NCBI RefSeq assembly: GCF_001263795.1
Contig: NZ_LHUR01000012.1
Location: 1 to 64,000 of the forward strand
Origin: Clostridium homopropionicum DSM 5847
GTDB lineage: Bacteria > Bacillota > Clostridia > Clostridiales > Clostridiaceae
DNA length: 64,000 nt
Direction of reading: 5' to 3'
Shown here: one piece after another, positions 9,464 to 19,300 of the stretch
How positions within the stretch are numbered: position 1 is the first letter of the stretch
How the letters are laid out: the number at the start of each line of letters is the position of its first letter
Notes under the pieces: model-generated
What the model was told of the DNA's origin: nothing
Database searches by the model: none
Seen by the model: only the letters and a program-made list of their open reading frames with translations
Translations under genes and position numbers: made by a program

Positions 9464-10246
9464 CTAGTTTATGTTAATAATTCTTTTAAATCTTGCTAAA
9501 AGCTCCTTATTTTCTTTGATTTTTCTATTACTATACAAGCTCTCTGTTCTGTTCGACAAATTATTTGCATTATTTATGACTTTTTCATAGATTTGTTTAT
9601 TCTGATGCTTAATCTCCATTAAAGTTGATTTTAATTTTGGTATTCTTCTTGTAGTTGAGTGTGCATCAGAAGCTACAAAATTACATAAACCATTTTTCAT
9701 TAGATTTATTGCTGTCTTTTGAATCTTTTTTCCAAAGGTTCCATTTAGGCTTGTAGCATTTAATTGAAAGAGACATCCTTCTTCAATAAATCTATTTAAT
9801 ATCTTTATATCCTTTTCTACAAAATAATATCTTTCTGGATGTGCAATAATAGTTTTTACTCCAAGAAGCCTTAATTCATATATGATATCAAAGGTGTATT
9901 TAGGAATTTCTTTATTGGGTAATTCTATTAACATATAGCCTGAATAGTTTAAGCAGTTAATTGCTCCCTCTTTGTAATCTTGAAGGGTATGATTATCCAA
10001 AAATATCTCTTGTCCTGGTAGTACTTCTACATTAATGTTATTTTCTTTTGCAGCTTTGTTTAATTCTTCTACACTTTTTTCTATATCCTTGTATTGATTT
10101 TCAAAATAACCTCTATAAAAATGAGGAGTGGCAATAATTTTCTTTATGCCATCCTCCTCAGCTATTCTGAGCATTTCAAGGGACATTTCCATGTCCTTTG
10201 CTCCATCATCAATACCAGGGAGTATGTGACAATGAATATCTATCAT
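9464..10246 (-). CDS. CpsB/YwqE-type protein-tyrosine phosphatase (PHP domain)
   Basis: 260 residues. MIDIHCHILPGIDDGAKDMEMS holds the first metal-binding motif (HxH...D) of PHP-fold phosphatases; IATPHFYRGY, VLPGQEIF, TIIAHPERY and VASDAHSTTRR supply the remaining metal ligands. This is the Mn-dependent phosphatase that reverses phosphorylation of the CpsD-type kinase encoded immediately upstream. The start ATG overlaps the kinase stop by 4 bp (ATGA), so the two are translationally coupled. Together they cycle the kinase's tyrosine tail and regulate chain length and export of the capsule or exopolysaccharide. Confidence 0.93.
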   Translation of the reverse strand: MIDIHCHILPGIDDGAKDMEMSLEMLRIAEEDGIKKIIATPHFYRGYFENQYKDIEKSVEELNKAAKENNINVEVLPGQEIFLDNHTLQDYKEGAINCLNYSGYMLIELPNKEIPKYTFDIIYELRLLGVKTIIAHPERYYFVEKDIKILNRFIEEGCLFQLNATSLNGTFGKKIQKTAINLMKNGLCNFVASDAHSTTRRIPKLKSTLMEIKHQNKQIYEKVINNANNLSNRTESLYSNRKIKENKELLARFKRIININ

Positions 10247-10959
10247 TTTTTCTTCTTACCCCTTTTAGTATGTTTTTTATGATCTTCTCCATAGTAATAA
10301 TAGTAACCGTATCCATATCCGTAGCCATAGCCTTTACCAGTTTTTACTGGCATTTTAGTCATCACAACACCTAATATATTTGCATTTACTTTTTTTAATA
10401 GTTCCTTAGATTTAATTGTTGCTTCTTTTTCTGTTTCTCCTGTTGCCACAACAAGAAGCACCCCTTCTACAATAGTGGATAAGATTTGTGCATCAGTTAC
10501 TGCTAAAACTGGCGGGCTATCTATTACTATTGAGTCAAACTGATTTTTCACGCTTTCTAGAAATTCTTTCATCTTTTTTGATGAAAGAATTTCTGCAGGA
10601 TTTGGCGGTATAGTTCCTGAGGTTAATAAATATAAGTTATCAGAATACTTTGTCATAACCTCTTCTAATTTAACTTCACCTATTAGGTAGTTTGAAAGTC
10701 CTTTTTCATTAGAAATGTTAAATTTTTTATGTACTGTTGGCTTTCTTAGGTCACAATCTATGATTAATATCTTTTTGTCTGCTTGAGCCATGGACAAAGC
10801 TAAATTTCCTGCAGTTGTTGATTTTCCTTCTGAGGGACCTGAGCTGGTTACTAGGATAGTTTTTATATTGTTGTCAAAGGAAGAGTATTGAATGTTTGTC
10901 CTTAAAGTTCTATAAGCCTCAGCTGCAATAGACTTTGGCTCCTTTTCTACGATTAGCAT
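10243..10959 (-). CDS. CpsD/CapB-type bacterial tyrosine kinase
   Basis: 238 residues, cytoplasmic. The Walker A motif is GPSEGKST, the BY-kinase Walker A' is LLIIDCDLRKP-like (LIIDCDLRKP), and Walker B is IVIDSPPV. The C-terminus is a tyrosine cluster alternating Tyr and Gly (about ten Tyr within 14 residues) followed by a Lys-rich tail, the autophosphorylation region of BY-kinases. It lacks the transmembrane activator part, which is the separate gene at 10972-11664, as is usual in Firmicutes. Expected role: complex with that adaptor, cycles of tyrosine phosphorylation, and control of polysaccharide polymerisation. Confidence 0.94.
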   Translation of the reverse strand: MLIVEKEPKSIAAEAYRTLRTNIQYSSFDNNIKTILVTSSGPSEGKSTTAGNLALSMAQADKKILIIDCDLRKPTVHKKFNISNEKGLSNYLIGEVKLEEVMTKYSDNLYLLTSGTIPPNPAEILSSKKMKEFLESVKNQFDSIVIDSPPVLAVTDAQILSTIVEGVLLVVATGETEKEATIKSKELLKKVNANILGVVMTKMPVKTGKGYGYGYGYGYYYYYGEDHKKHTKRGKKKK

Positions 10960-10971
10960 TATATATTCCTC

Positions 10972-11664
10972 CTATTCATCTGCTTCATGCTCTGGTATTA
11001 TTCCAAGTACAGGAATTTCTAAATATTTTTCTATGTCCTCTTGAGACTTTATGGTGTTGTCCATGTATTCAAGAACAAAGGCTAAACCTACAGAAACCAT
11101 TAAGCCTAAGAAAAAGGCTATTGCTAGGTTTAGTTTTTTATTTGGTTTTATTGGGTTTTCAGGTGTTTTTGCCTTGTCCAAAATTTGTACGTTACCATTT
11201 GGTATTACTTTTTCTGCTTTCTCTATAAAAAGAGCAGTTACCTTTTCAACAATTTGCCTTGCTTCTTCTGGATTTTTACTTTGCACCTTTATGTCCATTA
11301 TCTGAGTGTCCTGTTGAGGAGTTACCTTCACCATGTCTAGTATTTGCTTTGCAGTTAGATTATCTCCTAGTTGTGCTGAAGCCTTTTCTGCCACATCATT
11401 TGAAGTAGCGATTTGTGCATAGGTTTTAACTAACTTTTGGTACATCATAATATCTGAATTATCATAGGATACTGTATCATTTTTAGCATCTGAAGTTTTT
11501 CCAATAAAAACACTTAGAGTTGCTTCATAGGTTGGCTTTATAACTAAAAAGCTTACGATTCCTGAAATTAGTGTTGCTGCTAAAGTAATTGCAATTATCA
11601 TTTTAATTCTTTTTATGATTATCCCAAGGAATTCCCTCAGATCTAAAGTTATTTCTTCTTCCAT
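10972..11664 (-). CDS. CapA/Wzz-type chain-length determinant and kinase activator
   Basis: 230 residues with two membrane helices, near residues 18-40 (MIIAITLAATLISGIVSFLV) and 174-196 (LNLAIAFFLGLMVSVGLAFV), flanking an extracytoplasmic loop. The second helix is preceded by the proline-rich PENPIKPNK motif typical of Wzz proteins. A cytoplasmic tail ending in IPVLGIIPEHE is the segment that activates the partner tyrosine kinase. The gene is 12 bp upstream of the kinase gene, so the order adaptor-kinase-phosphatase matches cap/cps operons. No clear terminator separates it from the secreted-protein gene upstream (51 bp), so readthrough is possible. Confidence 0.92.
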   Translation of the reverse strand: MEEEITLDLREFLGIIIKRIKMIIAITLAATLISGIVSFLVIKPTYEATLSVFIGKTSDAKNDTVSYDNSDIMMYQKLVKTYAQIATSNDVAEKASAQLGDNLTAKQILDMVKVTPQQDTQIMDIKVQSKNPEEARQIVEKVTALFIEKAEKVIPNGNVQILDKAKTPENPIKPNKKLNLAIAFFLGLMVSVGLAFVLEYMDNTIKSQEDIEKYLEIPVLGIIPEHEADE

Positions 11665-11715
11665 TAAGCTTTTTCCCCCGTTCTAGCTAGTATTATGCTT
11701 TTATTCAGTATTAAT

Positions 11716-12798
11716 TTATAGTTCTAAGCCATAAGCACTCATTAGTCCATACAAATTAATTATGTCTACATTTTTCATTATCTTATCCTGTAAATCTGCT
11801 TTTTCAGCTGCTGTTAGACTATTGTATAACGCCATTGTTTCAGCAACATCTGCTGCATAATCATAGGATGAATCATTAGATGCTTTAGTAATTCCATTTA
11901 TTATACTAGTTACAACTTGTTTTTCATTTTCTGTTTGTACAAGGCTTAGAATTTGGTTTAGCTGACTGCTGGCTTTTGCAAGCATGCTGTTCTTAGTGGC
12001 TTCATCTAGTCCAGAATTTCCTCCACCACCTACTGAGCCTCCACTGCTTCCGCCTGAACTTCCTCCGCTTCCTGTTGATCCACCAGTAGTAGTCCCTGGA
12101 TTTCCATCTTCATATTGAACCTCAATTCCTAATTTATCATCTATCTTAACTTCCTTGCTTTCAACCTTATTAAATACAATTCCTTTTTTATCCCCAGATA
12201 ATATATTTACATTTCCACATTTAACATTGTCTATTCTTACTTTACCTAAGCTGCCTGGATCGATGAAAATTTCACCTGACATGTCTAGATTTGATAAAGT
12301 AACATTATCAGCCTTTATATGTATACTTTTATATTTATCCTTATCAATTTTGCTTCCTTCAATAACTGTTCCCTCTTTCAAAATAAGCAATTCTTTTGAT
12401 ATACTACCATTATCTTTTTTGATAGTTTCAATAATTGCTGGAACTTCTGAAGCTTTTGAGTTTTTTACTTCATTGTCTAAATCAAAATTTTCATTATTTA
12501 GTGTTTTATTTAAAAGAATAGCTTTTACTTCCTCATAGCTTACATACTTACCTTCGCTATCATGAATTAGGTCAAGCTTTGCAGTGTTCAATTTCGCCTC
12601 AAACTCATTAAATAAAGGATCATTGTTTCCTAAAGTATTATTTATCAAAGAATCCTTAAGTTCTTCTAAATCATATTGATATACAGTTTCAGTGTTATCT
12701 TTTAATATATATCCATCAACTGCAGCAAAAGCTTTTAGCGATATAGCTGTTGAAATTAATGCTGTTAATATTAATGATTTTATAAACATTTTTTTCAT
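11716..12798 (-). CDS. Secreted surface protein with shared N-terminal two-repeat module (paralogue 1)
   Basis: 360 residues, not a named family I recognise. Signal peptide at 1-25 (ends SLKAFAA). Residues about 26-115 are the shared module, with halves around YQYDLEELKDSLINNTLG and YVSYEEVKAILLNKTL then NFDLD. Residues about 125-230 are beta-rich (VDNVTLSNLDMSGEI-like parallel repeats). A Gly/Ser linker of about 25 residues follows at 235-262, then an alpha-helical C-terminal domain (NSMLAKASSQLNQILSLVQ). It lies directly upstream of the capsule regulatory genes. The start is ATG at 12798 with GGATGAGGAAAG before it. It is probably a cell-surface protein; the function is unknown. Confidence 0.75.
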   Translation of the reverse strand: MKKMFIKSLILTALISTAISLKAFAAVDGYILKDNTETVYQYDLEELKDSLINNTLGNNDPLFNEFEAKLNTAKLDLIHDSEGKYVSYEEVKAILLNKTLNNENFDLDNEVKNSKASEVPAIIETIKKDNGSISKELLILKEGTVIEGSKIDKDKYKSIHIKADNVTLSNLDMSGEIFIDPGSLGKVRIDNVKCGNVNILSGDKKGIVFNKVESKEVKIDDKLGIEVQYEDGNPGTTTGGSTGSGGSSGGSSGGSVGGGGNSGLDEATKNSMLAKASSQLNQILSLVQTENEKQVVTSIINGITKASNDSSYDYAADVAETMALYNSLTAAEKADLQDKIMKNVDIINLYGLMSAYGLEL

Positions 12799-12830
12799 TA
12801 TACTTTCCTCATCCTTTATGAAATTCTTTT

Positions 12831-12864
12831 AAAATGAGTTAACCAAGGGTGGTTAACTCATTTT
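12831..12864 (-). terminator. Hairpin terminator after the 12877-14532 gene
   Basis: AAAATGAGTTAACC and GGTTAACTCATTTT form a perfect 14-bp stem with a six-base loop just downstream of the stop of the next upstream gene. The U-run is short (TTTT then AAAAG), so it may be leaky and allow expression of the downstream gene, which has no obvious promoter of its own. Confidence 0.75.
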
Positions 12865-12876
12865 GTAATTAAACCA

Positions 12877-14532
12877 TTAATTAAAACTTATAGTATATGT
12901 TGTTGAATATCCACTTCCATCTTGAAGTGTAACTGTAACAGTTTTTCCGTTTAATAAATCTTTAACATCCATTGCAGCTGCTTCTGCATAGTTTTTGCCT
13001 AAAGCTGTCTTGATACTAGCTTTTGTAATTTTTTTAGTTGAATTGTTGTATACTTCTGTGCCACTTACACTTATACTTGTTACTGTATATCCTTTTATAG
13101 TGATTCCTTGTGGTATTGAAACTTCATCCATAAGAGCAACTATTTGTGCTTTATTTGGAATATTCGCAAGGTTAACTAGATTTTGAATGAATGGAATACC
13201 TGTATTATATAATGTTGTTCCATTTATTAAAGTGTTTAATTCTGCTGCTAGAGCATTTTCTATATCTGTTGTGTTTACAGCAGCTCCAGTTTTAATTGCT
13301 GTAATTAAAGAAGTATATTCTGTAAAACCGCTTACTGCTGCTACAGTAGTTTTAGTTTTAATATCATTTAATAATTCTCCTGCAGTCATACTAGCTGGTA
13401 ATGTAATAATTGCAGAATTGCTTGATGTACTAATTCCAAGATAACCCCCACTAGTTTTAATCTTATCGTCTAAGGAGTTAACTCCAGCTAATATGTTATT
13501 TATAGCACTAAATAAAGCAGAATGGTCTGGAGTATAGCTTCCGCCACCACCCCCACCTGTTGATCCACCTGTACTAGTTCCTGGATCTGTAGTCTCTGGT
13601 TCAGTTGTTACAGTTCCTTCCCCTTCAACATTTTCGATAGGTTGATCTGTTGTTACTTCTGCTCCAGCTTCAGCTACTACTGTAGTATCCTTAGCTTCCT
13701 CAGTTACAACCTTTATATCAACCTTTGTTCCTTCAGTAATTGTTAATTTTACAGCACTATTAAGTTCAACTGTTCCTAAGTTACCACTTAATACAACTTC
13801 TGAACCTTTTGGAGCTGTTATTACAAGCTTAGTTAAAGTTGAAGCTGTGTCTACATTTAAGGTAATAGCTTTTTCAATTACTAATTCCTTAGCTACAACT
13901 CCTTCAAGTTTTAAGCTTCCAGAAAGACCTGTTATAGAGTCTCCTGTTACATTCTTTACAGTAACCTCTGCATCTTTTCCAGCATCTACTACTAATTTCC
14001 CTTTTATAGTACCGTTAGTTATCATTACTTTTCCTGCAACTACTTTTACATCTTCGTAATCTTGAAGGTTTTCCTTTGATAAATCTATTTGTGCTCCTTC
14101 TTTAGTTATGTTTAAGCCATTAACAACCTTGTCATCTTTTACTTTTCTTTCATATACATAAGTTGGAGTTTCTCCAGCCTTTGCTTCCTTTAAGTATTGA
14201 TTCAAATCAAAAGCTTGTCCAGAAGATGTGCTGCTTTCAAGAGCTTTCTTAGCTTCTTCAAATGGAACGTATTTTTTAGAGTCATCATAAATTGAATTTA
14301 CTCCATTTGTAGCTTGATCTTCCTGGAAGTCCTTAAATAATAAGTCATTTCCTAAACCAAGCATGCTGTTAATCACTGAATTAGATAAAGATTTTAAATC
14401 ATATTGTCTAATTACACCTGTTTTTGCATCCTTAACAGTGTATGCCCCAATATCAGCAAAAGCAGTTGTATATGTAGCAAGCAAAGCTATGGTTGCTGCT
14501 GCTACGGATACAAGCATTTTCGTTTTTTTCAT
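12877..14532 (-). CDS. Secreted surface protein with shared N-terminal two-repeat module (paralogue 2)
   Basis: 551 residues. Signal peptide at 1-26 (ends TTAFA). Shared module at about 27-120: halves around RQYDLKSLSNSVINSMLG with LLFKDF, and KYVPFEEAKKALE with AFDLNQYLKE. Residues about 130-300 are a beta-rich run of short strands (KVVAGKVMITNGTIKGKLVV, then ITGLSGSLKLEGV) like parallel beta-helix or pectate-lyase-type repeats. The same layout occurs in the 11716 protein. After a poly-Gly linker (about residues 320-335) is a helical then beta domain ending in a VTVTLQDGSGYSTTYTISF strand pair. The ATG has GGGAGGGTAAATT upstream and its own promoter. I infer a wall-associated surface protein of unknown function. 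Confidence 0.75.
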   Translation of the reverse strand: MKKTKMLVSVAAATIALLATYTTAFADIGAYTVKDAKTGVIRQYDLKSLSNSVINSMLGLGNDLLFKDFQEDQATNGVNSIYDDSKKYVPFEEAKKALESSTSSGQAFDLNQYLKEAKAGETPTYVYERKVKDDKVVNGLNITKEGAQIDLSKENLQDYEDVKVVAGKVMITNGTIKGKLVVDAGKDAEVTVKNVTGDSITGLSGSLKLEGVVAKELVIEKAITLNVDTASTLTKLVITAPKGSEVVLSGNLGTVELNSAVKLTITEGTKVDIKVVTEEAKDTTVVAEAGAEVTTDQPIENVEGEGTVTTEPETTDPGTSTGGSTGGGGGGSYTPDHSALFSAINNILAGVNSLDDKIKTSGGYLGISTSSNSAIITLPASMTAGELLNDIKTKTTVAAVSGFTEYTSLITAIKTGAAVNTTDIENALAAELNTLINGTTLYNTGIPFIQNLVNLANIPNKAQIVALMDEVSIPQGITIKGYTVTSISVSGTEVYNNSTKKITKASIKTALGKNYAEAAAMDVKDLLNGKTVTVTLQDGSGYSTTYTISFN

Positions 14533-14573
14533 AATTTACCCTCCCATGCGTTAAATTACATCATTTATATTTA

Positions 14574-14602
14574 ATTATATTATAATTACAACTAAATGTA
14601 AA
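14574..14602 (-). promoter_or_regulatory. Sigma-A type promoter for the 12877-14532 gene
   Basis: TTTACA (14602-14597) and TATAAT (14579-14574) on the minus strand are separated by exactly 17 bases. The predicted start of transcription is about 35 bases upstream of the coding start at 14532. The S41 protease gene upstream ends at 14605, so this promoter makes the downstream gene independent of it. Confidence 0.6.
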
Positions 14603-14604
14603 TT

Positions 14605-16290
14605 CTAATTATTTATAGTTATTTTACCAAGTACATCTTTTGTTAGATTTTTACCGCTGATACTCATTAGTTCTTTGTGTAAAACAAGGTAATATGTCTT
14701 CCCTGCCTCCCATTGCTTTTTCAGTTTTAGTGTGAGCTTATTATTGTTTAGCTCTTGTGTTGTAGCTATTCTTTCACCTGTTTCAGAATTTATCAACTCT
14801 ATATTATTATCGGTTATACTTTCCTTAACTAAAGTATTGTTAAAATTTATTATTATAGTTGTATCATTTTTAACCTTTTTTATGTCCTTGAAAAGCTCAC
14901 TATACGGATAAAAACCTTGAGCATCATCTATAGAAGCAAAATCCCTAAGATTCACCCATTTTTCTCCGGAACCTATAAACATTTGACTTTTATTTATTTT
15001 CTTTAGAATTTCCTTATAACTTTCCCAATTTTCATCCTTTCTAGCTTCATTTAAGTCAATATAATAGGGTATGTCATTTAGGACAATTTTTATAAATGAG
15101 CTTTTGTCTTTTAAAGCTTCAATTGTACTATAATCTGATGCCTTAATTAATAGTAGATAAGCTAAATCCAAGGAATCTATATCTTCCTCAGGAACTTCTA
15201 AATCCGGTCTAATACCTACTTTTTGTATAGTATTACCAAGTGGTGAGAAAAACTGATTTGTGGTTAGCTTTAATACACTTCCGTCATTTAGATAATACAT
15301 GCTTTGAGCTACACCTTTTCCATAGGTGTTTATTCCTATAAAGCCTGCTTTTTTATAGTCCTTTATGGCACTAGAAAGAATTTCTGAAGCACTGGCACTA
15401 TAGTCATTAATAAGAAAAATTGTAGGCTCTTTTATTAAGTCTTGATAACCGGTTCCATAGTATTTATATCTAAAGCCATTTTTATTTTCCATTTGAACAA
15501 TTGGCTTAAAGCCAACAAAATGACCTGCAATATCCAATGCTGGATTAATGTAACCACCAGTATTGTATCTTAAATCTACTATAAAGGATTTTGCTTTCAT
15601 ATTTCTTAGTACCTTTAAAGCTTCTGTAAATTCATCTCCTGTGGTTTCTCCAAAGGTATCAACTATAATATAGCCAATATTACTTTTTAATACTGTATAT
15701 GTTACTGTTGGCATTGAAATTTCTCGTCTTTCAACATTATATTCCTTCGTTATATTGTCTCTTTGGATAACAAGATTTACTGTAGTTCCTGCAAACCCTT
15801 TAATAAGAGCACCTATTTGTTCCTCTTTTAAGCCCTTTAATATAGTATTATCAGCTTTTAAAATTACGTCTCCAATTTGAAGTCCTGCTTCTTTTGCAGG
15901 TGAGCCATCCATTACCTTTACTATCTCTACTCCTTCTTCCTGGAGCCTAAATTGTATTCCTATACCTGTAAATTTATTGTCTATGCTATTTACAAAATCA
16001 TCAAACTCTACTTTTGTGAAATAACTAGAATAGGGATCTCCCATATTTTTCAGCATTTCTTCAATACTATTTGCCTTTAAGGTTTCCTCAGAAACTGGAT
16101 AGTAATAGTAGTCCTGTACTAGCTCCTTAGCTTGCTCCAGGATCTCACCTTCCACAGCATTTACTGGTTTAGTATTTATATTAGTAAGGGTTATTGTATA
16201 TATTAGTAGGAAAATTATTGCTATGATTGTTTTGTATCTTTTCTTTAGTGGAGAATTTGCTGAATTTCTATTAGTCCTTAATGTTTTCAT
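14605..16290 (-). CDS. Secreted/membrane-anchored S41 carboxy-terminal processing protease with PDZ domain
   Basis: 561 residues. A membrane segment at about 20-38 (KTIIAIIFLLIYTITLTNI) is followed by the S41 N-terminal helices, a PDZ domain at about 85-185 (GIGIQFRLQEEGVEIVKVMDGSPAKEAGLQIGD region) and the protease core. The nucleophile Ser is in DYSASASEIL and the general-base Lys in NTYGKGVAQS. After residue about 370 is an extra C-terminal part, with a stalk and an Ig-like (Big_5-type) domain near 470-561 ending in KTYYLVLHKELMS...GKNLTKDVLG. CtpA proteases trim or degrade extracytoplasmic proteins. Here it sits inside a surface-protein locus, so processing of surface proteins is a reasonable inference. 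Confidence 0.88.
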   Translation of the reverse strand: MKTLRTNRNSANSPLKKRYKTIIAIIFLLIYTITLTNINTKPVNAVEGEILEQAKELVQDYYYYPVSEETLKANSIEEMLKNMGDPYSSYFTKVEFDDFVNSIDNKFTGIGIQFRLQEEGVEIVKVMDGSPAKEAGLQIGDVILKADNTILKGLKEEQIGALIKGFAGTTVNLVIQRDNITKEYNVERREISMPTVTYTVLKSNIGYIIVDTFGETTGDEFTEALKVLRNMKAKSFIVDLRYNTGGYINPALDIAGHFVGFKPIVQMENKNGFRYKYYGTGYQDLIKEPTIFLINDYSASASEILSSAIKDYKKAGFIGINTYGKGVAQSMYYLNDGSVLKLTTNQFFSPLGNTIQKVGIRPDLEVPEEDIDSLDLAYLLLIKASDYSTIEALKDKSSFIKIVLNDIPYYIDLNEARKDENWESYKEILKKINKSQMFIGSGEKWVNLRDFASIDDAQGFYPYSELFKDIKKVKNDTTIIINFNNTLVKESITDNNIELINSETGERIATTQELNNNKLTLKLKKQWEAGKTYYLVLHKELMSISGKNLTKDVLGKITINN

Positions 16291-16310
16291 ATCTTTCTCC
16301 TTTTAAATTC

Positions 16311-16349
16311 GGGTCAGACCTCTGGGAAACAAACCCAGGGGGCTGACCC
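16311..16349. repeat. Imperfect 39-bp palindrome (GGGTCAG...CTGACCC)
   Basis: Arms GGGTCAGACCTCTGGG and CCCAGGGGGCTGACCC pair over 16 bases with two mismatches around a 7-base loop. It is much more GC-rich than its surroundings and fills the gap between two co-directional genes. It resembles small mobile palindromes scattered in Firmicutes genomes and may act as a transcript-processing hairpin. No T-run follows. Confidence 0.7.
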
Positions 16350-16357
16350 CTAGTAAT

Positions 16358-19300
16358 TTATGGTATTGGGGTTATTGTGATTGAACCTGAAGCATCTGAT
16401 AGAGAATCTTTTTCTTGTGCATCAATTTGTGTTGGATCACCTACTGCAAGAATAAATACTCTATAATTTGTTCCTGCTACTATTGCATTTCCATTTACAT
16501 CTTTAGTGCCGGCTGTAAGTCTAAATAGGTATTGAAGACTTCCATCCTTAGCTACAGTCATGTATTTATTTTCTAGTGGTGATTTTGCTGCTACAATTTT
16601 AGCACCTGCAAGGTCAAAGCTATTTGCTTTATATTCTCCTGGTACTAGTGATGTTTCTGGCACTATCATTACTTTGTATTCTTTTACTTTATCTTCTTCA
16701 TAAGATTTTCCAAAGGCAATTTGAATGTCTGTTTCATCGAAGTAATCCTTTAGGTCATTTACAAGCTTGATTACAGGTTTCATGTTTATTCCTCTTACTA
16801 TTACGCTGAAGGATTTCTTCATGGATTTATCTGCCTTCTTAATAGTAGCTGTAAGAGTTACAGTTATATCTTTATCAACTTGTCTAATAACTTTACCTGG
16901 GCTTAGTATAGTTGAGATTACCTGTTCATTTGAAGATTCCCAATAAATTTCAACAGTTTCATCAAATCTTCCTTTTGTCCTTAATTTTAAGTTATCTGTT
17001 ATCTTTTCTCCTGCTGGAACATAGAAGTTATTTATGTCAACTAGGCAAAGACCGTTGGTTTCTACAGTTACCTTTGACATTGGATCATCCTTAAATGGAC
17101 TTGGAACTCCAACTTCAATCATGGTTCTTTCTAAGTTGTCAGCAAGATTGTCAATATCTCTTTGAGTTAAATCTTCCGCTTGAAGTACTGCATCGTCTGT
17201 ACTTTGGATTACTGGTTGAAGCTTATTCTTCTGGAAGTCAAGAAGCTTACTTACTCCATCATCGTAAACTGCAATCATTGCCTTTTTAGCTTCTGTTAAC
17301 AGAACACTTACCTTATTAATGTCAACATAAAGGATTACTCTAAGTTCATCCGCAATATTAGAAACATTACCAGCTTTGTCTACTGCTTGAATTTTATAAT
17401 TTGGTACAATATTATCTGTTCTTGCCTTCATGCCTTTTAAATCATAGTCTATTGTAATACCTTGTTTCAAGGATTTCACTCTTGCTCCATTTGTCTTAAC
17501 TGCATTTTGAAGCTTTTCAAGAGTATTACAATCATCTGTTACTCTTACTATATATACATCTGCATCTTCATTTAATATTTTCATTTTTATTTTGTTTTCT
17601 GGGTGTATTTCATAATATCCACTGCTGCCTACAGCTGGATCTAAAATGCTTATAGTTGGTGCTTTATTATCAACAGTTATGGTGTAATCTGATAATGGTG
17701 ATGCTCCTACTTTATTTACAATTACAAGTCTATATTGTACATCCTTGTAAGCCGGGTCTGCCGCATCCATTCCTGATGGAACTGCCATGGTTTTCGTCTT
17801 TCCATCTCCAACTAGCTTAGTTGCAACTCCATTATTTAATTCTGTTAGGGTAAATGGCTGCCAGGATAAACCATCAGTTACTCCAACTGCATCCTCGGCT
17901 TTCCAACCATCGAAGGTTGCTTGTCTATCAAGAGGAATTAACCAAGCTATTTCTCCTGCTGCAGGAGCATTCTTAAGAGTTATTAAATCTCCTCTCTTAT
18001 AAACTTGTTTATCTAAAGTTGGCTTAGCTGGAAGAAGCTCTTCAGTTATATCTAATGTATACGGATTACTTGAAATATATCCTTTTACTACTGGTCTTGC
18101 CCCTCTATTATCGTAAGAGCCGTAGCCGTCATATTCTGTTGCTATAAATATGTCATACTTACCACCTTTATAAGTTTGAGCTTTACTGTCCATTTTGTAA
18201 GTTCTAAGTCCAGTCCAAGTACTATCACTTGACCCTAAAGCGCTGAGACTTGAAAAGGTGCTTTGGCTTAAGTCTAGCTTAGTTTTTGATGGAAGTACAT
18301 ATATGGAATAAGCTTTAGGGTTATTAGTTTGAGATGGTACCCACTCAGTTATGGTAAAGTCTCTTCCGTCTATGCCAAGTCCCACATCATCTTTGTCACT
18401 TGCCTTTACAACTGTTGTTGCGTCTGTCTGTTTAACCTCCGTAGGTTTACTTTCAGACTTCCCTGCTCTAGTTACAGTAATCCATATACTTTGCTGTCCA
18501 TACATATCTAAATCCATCTTTTGAACAATAGCTTTGTTATATTTTCCGACTCTTGTAACTGCTGCTTTTGATAGAAGATTTCCTCCTGTTTCTTTATCAT
18601 ATACAGTTACTATATCTCCTACATTTAGCTTTTGAGGTGTTGTGATTAAATTGTTATCATATAAATTTTCTACAACTATAACATCAGCACCTTTGTCTGG
18701 ATTATTATACACAGTTATGGTGTTTGATTCATTTAGCATTTCTGAAGGAATCTGAAAATAAAGCAATATTTGTTTGCTATAGCCTACTACATCTCCTGTG
18801 TAAATTCTCACTCCATTTTTTATATCCACATTAACTCTGTCCCAGGCTATTACAAATTGTTTCATGGTGTTATCTTCCATAATACCTGGAACCTTGTCTG
18901 GAAGGTATTTATCCTCTAGCCATTTTAGTGTCTGATTTACTTCTGTATAAGGTACTACCACAGTTAAATCATCCATTGATATAACCTTTTGATCTGCACC
19001 TGGTTTTTTAATCTGCTCTGCTTTTATCTTTCCATCAGCTGTTATAGGTAATCTATATAAATTACCTTTGCTTGTATAATATATAAAGTCTCCTACAATA
19101 TTTATATATCCAACTGAGTCATCGCTTAGCTTTTGAGTAATTCCAGTTCCATCAGTACTTATTTTATATAGCTTTCCTGAATCTTTATTGTTAGAATAAT
19201 AAATCCAATCTCCTGATACATTAAGATGATATCCCTTGTCTATCTGCTTAGATTGTCCCATAATCGGCACAACACTGCTACTACCATCTTTTGAAACCTT

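Noticed and set aside
12155-14554. Several plus-strand frames opposite the secreted-protein genes
   Set aside because: All lack ribosome binding sites and mirror the Ser/Thr/Gly-rich coding of the minus-strand genes.
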